41,434 bases of DNA from Aeromicrobium sp. (GTDB lineage: Bacteria; Actinomycetota; Actinomycetes; Propionibacteriales; Nocardioidaceae): positions 1 through 41,434 of the forward strand of contig JACMOZ010000206.1 of NCBI GenBank assembly GCA_014377785.1, written 5' to 3'. Made by a program: the position numbers and the translations under genes. The notes under the pieces were generated by a model, which saw nothing but the letters and a program-made list of their open reading frames with translations, did no database searches and was not told where the DNA came from. Shown here one piece after another: positions 1 through 6,066 of the stretch (position 1 is the first letter of the stretch; each line of letters opens with the position of its first letter).

Positions 1-528
1 GCGAAGAGGCCGGCGAAGAAGGTCAAGGCGAAGCGGAAGCCGCGCGTCGAAGGACCGAAGACGAAAACGCAGGCAGGTCTCAAGCACGGCATCGTGCACG
101 GCGCCAGACGTTGCCACTCGGACTGCCCGAATGAGTTGGCCGGCGGGAAGTCGTGCACGCAGGTTGCGAATGAGGCACAGCGGGCGTCGTGGGCTAGGCG
201 GAAAGCGGCCGGCACGTTCACGCACGGCACTATCACCGGGTACAACTCCGGGTGCCACCGTGACTCGCCCTGTCCGATGCCTGCCGGGGAAACCTGCTCA
301 GACGTGGTGTACGCGTACCAGGAGAAGCAGGCGCGCGCCAAAGGGGTCAAGAAGCGCGAGAAGGCCAAGCACGGGACGGCGACTGGGTACACGTCGTACC
401 GGTGCCATGTCAGCGCGGAATGCCCGTCGAAGGTAGCTGGCGGGATCTCGTGCAGCGAAGCACAAACCGCGTACCGGGCCGCCTATCGGGCCGGACTCAA
501 GAAATCAGCGATGGAGAAGGCAGCATGA
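1..528 (+). CDS. C-terminal part of Cys/His-repeat protein (wraps from 41197)
   Basis: The reading frame is open from base 1 and continues in frame from the gene starting at 41197 once the 19-base end overlap is removed, giving about 248 aa. This part holds a Lys/Arg-rich linker and then three repeats of about 45 aa built on the pattern HG(T/I)xxG...CH(x4-5)CP(x5-8)C. Another repeat lies at the N terminus, before the junction. The regular Cys and His positions suggest small metal-binding fingers. Similar HGTxxGYxxxC segments occur in small actinobacterial and actinophage proteins without a settled function. It ends in a 4-base ATGA overlap with the methyltransferase gene, so the two are probably translationally coupled. 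The function is unknown; DNA or RNA binding is only inferred from the basic, finger-like composition. Confidence 0.75.
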   Translation, partial: AKRPAKKVKAKRKPRVEGPKTKTQAGLKHGIVHGARRCHSDCPNELAGGKSCTQVANEAQRASWARRKAAGTFTHGTITGYNSGCHRDSPCPMPAGETCSDVVYAYQEKQARAKGVKKREKAKHGTATGYTSYRCHVSAECPSKVAGGISCSEAQTAYRAAYRAGLKKSAMEKAA

Positions 529-1736
529 AGCCCCGTATTGGTGAGTTGTTCGCCGGCTACGGCGGTCTCGGCATGGGCGTGCAAGCGGTCATCGGCGGGG
601 AAATCGCGTGGTTCTCAGAGTTCGACGCGGCACCTTCCAAGATCCTCGCGCACAACTTCCCGGGCATCCCAAACCACGGGGACATCACAAAAATCGACTG
701 GTCAACTGTCGAGCCGGTGGATGTCCTCACGGGCGGCTTCCCGTGCCAGGACGTGTCGCTTGCCGGGGCGCGTAAAGGCCTCATGGAAGGCACCCGCTCA
801 GGCCTCTGGTCGGAGTTCGCAAAAGCAATTGACGCGCTCCGACCGGGACTCGTCGTAATCGAAAATGTGCGCGGTCTACTCAGCGCCAAAACAGTCGAGG
901 AAGTCGATGAAGAAGCTGGCGATTTGGAACCCGAGTCGGGAGGCGTGGGAGAACTGGGACGGGGAGATCGACCTGTTCTCAATGCATTCGGACGTGTACT
1001 CGGAGACTTGGCCGAGCTCGGGTATGACGCGGAATGGGTGGGCGTACGAGCTGCCGACGCCGGTGCACCCCATGGTCGATACCGGGTTTTCATTGTTGCT
1101 CAAGACACCAACCTCGCAGCTGGCGATAAATGGCGGCTCGCAACACCCGGACAAGCGGAAGGCGGGTGGGCACGGCCCGACGCTGGCCGACGAAGTGGAG
1201 CACCTACTGCCGACGCCGGTTGTGACGGATGCGGCGGGGACGAGGAATGCAACAGCGAACCGCAGCAACCCGAACTCGAGGCATCACGGCGGGTACACGC
1301 TGACGGATGTTCTGTTGCCGACGCCGACCGCATCGGTAGCGAACGATGGCGAGACGACGGCGACGTGGCTGGCTCGTCGGGAACGGGTGAAGCTGACCGC
1401 GAACAATGGCAACGGAATGGGGATGCCGCTGACGATCGCAAGCCTGTTGATTGGCGAGAGTACGGCCCTGCCATTGCTCGCTGGGAGGCCGTGATGATGC
1501 GCGCCGCCCCGTCCCCAACGAAGGCTGATGGCAAGGGCGGCAACCACCGCCTGTCGTCTGATTTTTGCGAATGGATGATGGGTCTCCCCGCCGGCCACGT
1601 CACGAACCCGGCTATCGGCATCACCCGGAATGAGCAGCTGAAGGCGCTCGGCAACGGGGTCGTCTGGCAGCAGGCAGCACTCGCAGTCGGGACACTCCTG
1701 GCGCGCACCAACTCTCACGAAAGGATCGCCGCATGA
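525..1736 (+). CDS. C5-cytosine DNA methyltransferase
   Basis: This 403-aa protein transfers a methyl group to C5 of cytosine in DNA. All key motifs are present in order: SAM-binding FAGYGGLG near residue 8 (motif I), GGFPCQDVS with the catalytic Cys (motif IV), VVIENVRG (motif VI), RYRVFIVA (motif VIII) and LKALGNGV near the C terminus (motif X). The start at 525 is chosen because it places FAGYGG at the N terminus and overlaps the upstream stop (ATGA). Between motif VIII and the C-terminal domain lies a low-complexity stretch with VADAD-like repeats, whose DNA also encodes a second protein in another frame (907-1494). It probably protects phage DNA from host restriction. The target sequence cannot be read here. 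Confidence 0.95.
   Translation: MKPRIGELFAGYGGLGMGVQAVIGGEIAWFSEFDAAPSKILAHNFPGIPNHGDITKIDWSTVEPVDVLTGGFPCQDVSLAGARKGLMEGTRSGLWSEFAKAIDALRPGLVVIENVRGLLSAKTVEEVDEEAGDLEPESGGVGELGRGDRPVLNAFGRVLGDLAELGYDAEWVGVRAADAGAPHGRYRVFIVAQDTNLAAGDKWRLATPGQAEGGWARPDAGRRSGAPTADAGCDGCGGDEECNSEPQQPELEASRRVHADGCSVADADRIGSERWRDDGDVAGSSGTGEADREQWQRNGDAADDRKPVDWREYGPAIARWEAVMMRAAPSPTKADGKGGNHRLSSDFCEWMMGLPAGHVTNPAIGITRNEQLKALGNGVVWQQAALAVGTLLARTNSHERIAA
907..1494 (+). CDS. Overlapping LPTP-repeat protein nested in the methyltransferase gene
   Basis: This is a 195-aa open frame lying wholly inside the methyltransferase gene in another frame of the same strand. Its ATG follows a GAGGAAG Shine-Dalgarno-like run. The N terminus has WNPSREAW and SETWPSSGMTRNG-YELPTP segments, followed by spaced repeats of L(L)PTPxxxD. 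I recall WNPS.../SETWPxSGMTRxG...LPTP proteins as a recurrent hypothetical family in actinophages, often beside or within cytosine methyltransferase genes. By eye its third codon positions are richer in G/C than those of the methyltransferase frame over the same bases, which supports real translation. Each LPTP in this frame corresponds to V/A-ADA in the other. Function unknown. Confidence 0.7.
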   Translation: MKKLAIWNPSREAWENWDGEIDLFSMHSDVYSETWPSSGMTRNGWAYELPTPVHPMVDTGFSLLLKTPTSQLAINGGSQHPDKRKAGGHGPTLADEVEHLLPTPVVTDAAGTRNATANRSNPNSRHHGGYTLTDVLLPTPTASVANDGETTATWLARRERVKLTANNGNGMGMPLTIASLLIGESTALPLLAGRP

Positions 1737-1936
1737 CCGCCCACATCACAGGCAACATCCGTTCCACCCATCTGCCGGCGTCGTCTCGTGATGACCAGCC
1801 CCCAGAACATACCTGTCCAACATGCCGCACACCATACGGTCGCAGCTCGATCAAGTGCCCGAATGAACCGCTCACACCTGTTGAGCGCGCGATGGCATGG
1901 GTTGCCAAGCGGGCCGAAATGAAAGGGATGGACTGA
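1733..1936 (+). CDS. Small protein with one CxxC pair
   Basis: This is a 67-aa protein starting in a 4-base ATGA overlap with the methyltransferase stop and ending in a similar overlap with the next gene. A CPTCRTPYG segment and a later Cys (KCPNEP) could form part of a zinc knuckle. The C-terminal half (LTPVERAMAWVAKRAEMKG) looks helical. No family is recognised. Position and coupling make it a genuine early gene. Confidence 0.65.
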   Translation: MTAHITGNIRSTHLPASSRDDQPPEHTCPTCRTPYGRSSIKCPNEPLTPVERAMAWVAKRAEMKGMD

Positions 1937-2073
1937 TGGGGCTATTCAACTGGTGCGCTAAAGACCCGGCAGTATTCACCGGTCTACACCAGTGGACGGC
2001 TTGGAGGTATCGGACGAGCGGGGACAACATTCGGACGTGCATCAACTGTGGATTCCGGCAGGTGCGCAATTGA
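1936..2073 (+). CDS. Small Cys-containing protein (45 aa)
   Basis: The ATG at 1936 overlaps the previous stop. The 45-aa product has CINCGFRQ near its end and a Trp-rich middle (HQWTAWRYR). This resembles a minimal zinc-ribbon half, with an N-terminal Cys (NWCAKDP) as a possible extra ligand. Function unknown. The exact start-stop overlap supports it despite the short length. Confidence 0.6.
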   Translation: MGLFNWCAKDPAVFTGLHQWTAWRYRTSGDNIRTCINCGFRQVRN

Positions 2074-2180
2074 CCGCCGCCGACCTCCTGGCATCCCAGA
2101 ATCGTGCCGCCCTGAAATCTCAGAGCGACTTCTACCGCGAACACCCACGAACAGACGACACGAAGGACGACGAATCATGA
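2070..2180 (+). CDS. Possible 36-aa protein with TTG start
   Basis: A TTG at 2070 overlaps the stop at 2071-2073, and this frame ends at 2178-2180 in an ATGA overlap with the next gene, following the local pattern. The frame is also open from an ATG at 1992 (62 aa), but that start would sit inside the previous gene. The product is hydrophilic (LTAADLLASQNRAALK...) and unrecognised. The start is uncertain. Confidence 0.45.
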   Translation: MTAADLLASQNRAALKSQSDFYREHPRTDDTKDDES

Positions 2181-2959
2181 GCGAGAACGAAGACCTGATC
2201 CGGTTTGCACGCGATCTGGCAAACCCAGATTTCAGCCTGTCGGTTCCGACCGTCGCGAAGGGTGTGATCAACAAGCTACTGGCCGCCCTTGAACCCCTTC
2301 CTACTCCTCCCTCGCCCATGGCCGAACGCGACCCCGATGCTCGCGATCCGGAGTGGATAGTACAGCAGCGCATTGCTGGGTGGCCTGATATGCATCCTGA
2401 GGACTTCTGTCACAGGTGCGGAACTCGCAACATGCTCTGGGCGGCCGCGACCCGTGAGGTATGGCTGGCTGGAACATCGAAATGGGCAGCTGAGACCGGA
2501 CGGGAGGGTATCTGCTGCCCTCGGTGCTTCGCTGATATGCACGCTGATCAGACTGGCCACAGCACCATCTGGATATTTTCGCCGCATGTCGCTGACCGGG
2601 CCGATGGAGAGTCAGGGCCGGAAGCGCTGGCGAAGAGCGATCTGATCGTCGCGGCGAAAGACTGGCTCGACTCGATTGACCGTGATGCCAGCGCTGAAAA
2701 CGAGGTAGATGCTTCGATTCTTGAAGACCTGATCAAGGGCTACCGGCGAGAGCCTGAGCCGCGAGAGGTCACGACGGTCGAGGAACTGGACGCGCTGCCT
2801 CTGCGGAGTTTCATCCGGGAGTACGACGGATTCCACCGGCTCAAAGAGATCGACGGCGAATGGCTGCTCTGCATTCAGTCCGGTGGTCGCAGCTCGTCGA
2901 ACGAGATCGAACTCCCCGCCACGGTCCTCTTCACCCCCAGTACGGAGCAGCCCTCATGA
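2177..2959 (+). CDS. Zinc-finger hypothetical protein (260 aa)
   Basis: The start at 2177 gives an ATGA overlap with the upstream stop. Residues about 80-125 carry two Cys pairs (CHRCG and CCPRC) around a Trp-rich segment, a plausible treble-clef or zinc-ribbon fold. The last 55 residues (VTTVEELDALPLRSFIR...) resemble a small beta-rich module often fused to actinophage early proteins, where a TVEELDALPxGS stretch precedes a short strand-rich tail. No catalytic motif is visible. Function unknown. Confidence 0.7.
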   Translation: MSENEDLIRFARDLANPDFSLSVPTVAKGVINKLLAALEPLPTPPSPMAERDPDARDPEWIVQQRIAGWPDMHPEDFCHRCGTRNMLWAAATREVWLAGTSKWAAETGREGICCPRCFADMHADQTGHSTIWIFSPHVADRADGESGPEALAKSDLIVAAKDWLDSIDRDASAENEVDASILEDLIKGYRREPEPREVTTVEELDALPLRSFIREYDGFHRLKEIDGEWLLCIQSGGRSSSNEIELPATVLFTPSTEQPS

Positions 2960-3087
2960 GCGCACTGGAAGAAAACATGCGCGCAATGTGCCGGTTGCTT
3001 GAGGGTGACGGGCACATGACACCAATTGCGACACGGCAGATTCTCGCGGTCATCGCTGCACACGAGAGCGAAGGAGAGACGGAATGA
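2956..3087 (+). CDS. Small helical protein (43 aa)
   Basis: ATGA overlaps with both neighbours define this 43-aa gene (start 2956, stop 3085-3087). The product is predicted helical and mixed charged (MSALEENMRAMCRLLEGDGH...). No family is recognised. Confidence 0.6.
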   Translation: MSALEENMRAMCRLLEGDGHMTPIATRQILAVIAAHESEGETE

Positions 3088-3380
3088 GCACATTTCTTGC
3101 AGTACTCGGAGTCATCGCGGTAATCGTCGTGATTCTCGCCGTGGTGGCATGGCCGCTCGTCGTGTGGATCGAGTTCGATGACTGGGCATTCCTCGTGAAG
3201 CTCGGCAACACCATCGGCGCGATCATCGTCCTGGCCGTGATGGTCGCATTCGCCATCGACTCAGGCGCGCTGTCCACCAATAACGCGGAACACTGCGGGC
3301 CGGGGACTAGATACGTGTCCGAGTCGCACTACAACCCCGCGACGAAAACCACGATCACGGACTGGATGTGCACAGCATGA
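3084..3380 (+). CDS. Two-span membrane protein (98 aa)
   Basis: Residues about 4-28 and 40-58 are strongly hydrophobic (FLAVLGVIAVIVVILAVVAW and the GAIIVLAVMVAFAI region), indicating two membrane helices. A polar tail follows with two Cys residues (EHCGPG and WMCTA) that could form a disulfide outside the membrane. It is coupled by ATGA overlaps on both sides. Early membrane proteins of this kind can act in superinfection exclusion, but nothing here proves that. Confidence 0.65.
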   Translation: MSTFLAVLGVIAVIVVILAVVAWPLVVWIEFDDWAFLVKLGNTIGAIIVLAVMVAFAIDSGALSTNNAEHCGPGTRYVSESHYNPATKTTITDWMCTA

Positions 3381-3577
3381 ATGACCAGCGCGAATGGGGA
3401 ACAGCCGTACAGAACCCAGACGACAGGCTCCGTGTCTTCGAAGTCGCGGACAGCAAGGAAGCGGCACTCGCAGCATGTGGGGTCAACGCCAACGGGTCAA
3501 CGATCGTCGCAGTGTCACGTCGCGGCAATGGCGGATGGTTGCTCTACACGCCCAGAACGGCGGTGCTCGATGACTGA
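3377..3577 (+). CDS. Hypothetical protein (66 aa)
   Basis: The start at 3377 overlaps the previous stop (ATGA). The 66-aa product has an alternating strand-helix-strand look (LRVFEVADSKEAALAAC...STIVAVSRRG...WLLYTP). Its end overlaps the next gene by 8 bases. No family is recognised. Confidence 0.6.
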   Translation: MNDQREWGTAVQNPDDRLRVFEVADSKEAALAACGVNANGSTIVAVSRRGNGGWLLYTPRTAVLDD

Positions 3578-4208
3578 CGACCTCCTAACCGCCGTTCACG
3601 CTCTCACCCGTCCGACGCATCGCAAACTCCTCCAGGATGACCCGGATGACACGAAGCCGCCCCGTGTTGTGAAGGTGGTCGATAAGCCGCTGTTGGAACA
3701 GTTGGATGAGGCGATCCGGTCGAACATGGGCGGGTCAACACGGGGCGCATCTGATCCTGCTGCTAGAGCGGTCGCCAATTTGGGGGCGCTGATGAAGATG
3801 ATGCAGATCAGTTCGCAGATCATGGACTGGGCGCGCATTGTTGGCAGCGTCATCGACAAGCCGTCCATGGTGGTCACCCTCGAACGGTGGCACGTCAAAT
3901 ACATCGGTGGTGTGCATGATGATGCGATCACAGCAGGTCACGCACGGATGCTCACCAGTTGGGCCGAACAGATCGAAGCCCTGCTAGACCCACCGCGCGA
4001 AATGGACTTCGAACAAAACTGCCCAACCTGCGGGTCCGACTGCTGGTGGTCGCCCGCAGACAAGGCCAGCTATCCGAGGCCCATCGTCGTCAAATACAGG
4101 CCGGGTGAACCAATCGACAGCGCTGAGGGGTTGTGTCGGGCGTGCAAGACCGTATTTGGTGCTCGCGAGTTGCAATTTGAGCTGGAAAAAGCCCAGATAA
4201 ACAGCTAA
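3570..4208 (+). CDS. Zinc-ribbon hypothetical protein (212 aa)
   Basis: The start at 3570 (MTDDLLTAVHALT) overlaps the previous gene by 8 bases. The first 150 residues are helical, with a conserved-looking block around LGALMKMMQISSQIMDW. The C terminus has CPTCGSDCWW and CRACKTVFG, two Cys pairs typical of a zinc ribbon. Similar proteins are common in actinophage early regions and are annotated as hypothetical. It is the last gene before a strong stem-loop at 4237-4268, so it probably ends a transcription unit. Confidence 0.7.
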   Translation: MTDDLLTAVHALTRPTHRKLLQDDPDDTKPPRVVKVVDKPLLEQLDEAIRSNMGGSTRGASDPAARAVANLGALMKMMQISSQIMDWARIVGSVIDKPSMVVTLERWHVKYIGGVHDDAITAGHARMLTSWAEQIEALLDPPREMDFEQNCPTCGSDCWWSPADKASYPRPIVVKYRPGEPIDSAEGLCRACKTVFGARELQFELEKAQINS

Positions 4209-4236
4209 AAGCGAGAGAAGTATGGGACAATAGAGA

Positions 4237-4268
4237 AGGCCCAGAAGCGGTGGAACGCTTTTGGGCCT
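4237..4268 (+). terminator. 12-bp stem-loop after the 212-aa gene
   Basis: Bases 4237-4248 pair with 4257-4268 over 12 positions (one G-T), closing an 8-base loop. There is no T tract, so it may be a weak terminator, a transcript-stabilising hairpin or a processing site. It separates two gene groups. Confidence 0.5.
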
Positions 4269-4306
4269 CTAGCCCCCAATCAACGCTAATTTGAATGGAG
4301 GATACC

Positions 4307-4546
4307 GTGAATGGTACCCGAAAATGCAGTGTCCAGGATTGCCCGAGAGTCGTGGTTAGTCGGGGCTTCTGCTCCGGCCACTATCAGCGGCTTCTGCGGC
4401 ATGGTGACCCTCTTGCGGGCGCGCCCGGACGCCGCAACATGCGACCTGACGCAGACAAAGAAGAAAGCGCCCTGCAATTCGACCACGACACCACACGACC
4501 CGTGACGGCACGCATCGGGTTCGTTCTGGGATCGACCTCGCCATGA
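4307..4546 (+). CDS. Small zinc-finger protein of the CxxxxCxR...CxxHYxRxxRHGD type
   Basis: The GTG at 4307 is chosen because GGAGG ends five bases upstream; the ATG at 4295 would place the ribosome site inside the gene. The N terminus reads CSVQDCPR...RGFCSGHYQRLLRHGDPLAG. This pattern is common in actinophage proteins and often heads HNH nucleases or small DNA-binding proteins. After residue 42 the sequence loses similarity to that pattern, so this may be a truncated member (79 aa). It ends in an ATGA overlap with the next gene. Confidence 0.6.
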   Translation: MNGTRKCSVQDCPRVVVSRGFCSGHYQRLLRHGDPLAGAPGRRNMRPDADKEESALQFDHDTTRPVTARIGFVLGSTSP

Positions 4547-5208
4547 CCTGGGCATGGGGAACGAGTCGTGATTGCTACCAGTGGGAAGCGCCGCAAAGGC
4601 CCAGCCCTGACACGACACGCGCGCGGTGGAAGTTTCTGCAAGACCGCGCACTTGGACGAGAACGCAAACAACGAGCAATGGAGAAGAAAATGACCGAAGA
4701 ATACGATTCCGCAGACGTGGACTGGCGCGAAACCGCACTGACCTTGCAGGCCGAGGTGACGCAAGCAAAAGCCGCATACGAGGGTGCCAGCATGGACCGT
4801 GACCATGCACTCGCAGTGATCAAGATGGTGAAGGATGCCGCATTCAACGGACTCGAAAACAACGACGGCGATACCGACATGAGCGCGCTATGGATCCTCG
4901 AAACGCTGGGTGGTTCAGTGAGCGCACACGAGGAACTGAAGGTCTACGAGCTCGGAGAAGACGGGGGTTCGTGGTTCGTGGAGAACGCCGAAACCTTTGA
5001 AGAGGCCGAGAGGGCGGTCCGATCTTGGCTGGACGAAACCCTTGGCGAACAGGCCGACAACGCGACTGACCGGGATGATGCCGAAGAGCTGCTAGAACAG
5101 GCCACGGCAACGATGGGCCGTTGGTGGGTCGCAACGGGCCACACGGAGGGCGAGCTGATCGACTACGAAGAACCGTCGAAATGGCTGAGCGGGGTGCGAC
5201 TCGAATGA
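4543..5208 (+). CDS. Acidic hypothetical protein (start uncertain)
   Basis: The frame from 4543 gives 221 aa and an ATGA overlap. An internal ATG at 4690 has a GGAGAAG run just upstream and removes 49 unusual basic residues, so the true protein may be 172 aa. The body is acidic, with helical and coiled segments (LTLQAEVTQAKAAYEG) and a strand-rich centre (KVYELGEDGGSWFVENAETFEEAE) like that of small phage proteins. No catalytic motif is visible. Confidence 0.6.
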   Translation: MTWAWGTSRDCYQWEAPQRPSPDTTRARWKFLQDRALGRERKQRAMEKKMTEEYDSADVDWRETALTLQAEVTQAKAAYEGASMDRDHALAVIKMVKDAAFNGLENNDGDTDMSALWILETLGGSVSAHEELKVYELGEDGGSWFVENAETFEEAERAVRSWLDETLGEQADNATDRDDAEELLEQATATMGRWWVATGHTEGELIDYEEPSKWLSGVRLE

Positions 5209-5235
5209 CCGAGTATTGCTAAACCGCCTCAGGAC

Positions 5236-5264
5236 TTGCATTCGCCTGCCGAATAGTGCATAGT
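5236..5264 (+). promoter_or_regulatory. Weak promoter candidate
   Basis: TTGCAT at 5236-5241 and CATAGT at 5259-5264 are separated by 17 bases, a poor to moderate match to sigma-70-type elements. If used, the transcript would soon meet a 6-bp hairpin (5277-5296) and the terminator at 5300-5329, giving either a short RNA or an attenuated leader for the gene at 5402. Confidence 0.3.
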
Positions 5265-5299
5265 TGGAATCACGCAGGTGAACTCTGAAATTCACCAAG

Positions 5300-5329
5300 A
5301 AAGGCCCTCACTCCGGTGGGGGCCTTTTT
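5300..5329 (+). terminator. Rho-independent terminator
   Basis: Bases 5300-5311 pair with 5316-5327 (12 bp, one G-T) around a TCCG tetraloop, followed by further T residues. This is a standard intrinsic terminator closing the early block that ends at 5208. Confidence 0.85.
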
Positions 5330-5401
5330 GCGTTTAACCACATAGAAGTGCCCCGCACAGCTACTAACTGCCGGGGCCTGACCGACTTATTAGGAGTCGA
5401 T

Positions 5402-5707
5402 ATGACGAATACTACCCCAGACGACGCCGGATACTACCTCGATGAATACGACGGCCCCCGATTCTGGGAACACGTCTCAATGCGAGGCGGTACCGGCTAC
5501 CTAAACGACCCCCTCGCCCGACTCGGCAAAGACGCCGGCGAATGCTGGACTTGGCGCGGTTGGGAATCAAACGGATACGGGCGAATCAATATCTTCGGCA
5601 AAGGGACCCCAGCGCATGTCGTTGGATTCCTCGAGTACGGCGGCAAGATCCCCAAGGGATACAAGATCGACCATAAGCGAGAGCGCCGAACCGGCATCGC
5701 TTCATAA
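5402..5707 (+). CDS. Truncated HNH-type endonuclease
   Basis: The start at 5402 follows TAGGAG. The 101-aa product has the usual N-terminal features of HNH homing-type nucleases: ECWTWRGWESNGYGR, a middle segment with AHVVGFLEYGGKIPKGY, and the IDHK that holds the first active-site His. The family normally continues with Cys/Asn-Pro-x-His residues, but here the frame ends 11 residues after IDHK. The NPxH half is therefore missing and the protein is probably inactive or a remnant. A hairpin with GCCCCG/CGGGGC arms lies just before it. Confidence 0.55.
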   Translation: MTNTTPDDAGYYLDEYDGPRFWEHVSMRGGTGYLNDPLARLGKDAGECWTWRGWESNGYGRINIFGKGTPAHVVGFLEYGGKIPKGYKIDHKRERRTGIAS

Positions 5708-5743
5708 AGCAGCGTGGTCCCGGCTGGCTTACGGGGCATCTAT

Positions 5744-5821
5744 TCCGTGGATGGTTCAGATAGTGGCGGCATTGCAAGGTCGCCATGATGATTCAGTGAA
5801 GTTCAATTCTTCACGACGGAG
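5744..5821 (+). ncRNA. tRNA-like fold lacking a normal D arm
   Basis: Bases 5797-5801 and 5809-5813 form a T-arm-like stem around TTCAATT. Bases 5744-5750 pair with 5814-5820 at six of seven positions as an acceptor stem. 5764-5770 pair with 5779-5785 as an anticodon-like stem (one G-T) with an 8-base loop containing TTGCAA. The D-arm region (5751-5763) does not fold canonically, the loop is one base too long and no CCA is encoded. It may be a decayed tRNA (Cys GCA or Ala TGC) or a tRNA mimic. Confidence 0.3.
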
Positions 5822-5837
5822 CACATAGCACTAACTA

Positions 5838-6030
5838 ACCATTTTCGTCAAGTAACGAAAATGGTCCACATCTTCCGCGTCTCGTCCGCACCCCCGAAAG
5901 GCTACGACCTCCCCCGCCGATACGGTCCATTCGTAAGCGGGCGAGCGAGTCCTGGCCTACGCCGAAAAGGCGAATGGTAGACGGGGCGAGACGCGGAACA
6001 CCCTGCACGCCCCGTCTACTCCACGGGGCG
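5838..6030 (+). ncRNA. Structured leader RNA with alternative helices
   Basis: There is no convincing gene here. Visible pairings are an 11-bp hairpin (5838-5848 with 5855-5865), a long-range helix (5873-5887 with 5984-5998, 15 bp with one G-T), a nested 7-bp helix (5927-5933 with 5971-5977), a perfect 12-bp helix (5977-5988 with 6008-6019) and a perfect 8-bp hairpin (6008-6015 with 6023-6030). The long-range helix and the 12-bp helix share 5984-5988, and the 12-bp helix and final hairpin share 6008-6015. They therefore cannot all form at once, as in attenuators or riboswitches. It lies directly upstream of the late genes. Confidence 0.6.
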
Positions 6031-6066
6031 AGCCTTACTTAGTGCTAATCAACGTTGGGGGCTTTC

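Noticed and set aside
402-524. N-terminal extension of the methyltransferase
   Set aside because: The upstream start lies inside the repeat protein in another frame, and motif I sits correctly at the N terminus when translation starts at 525.
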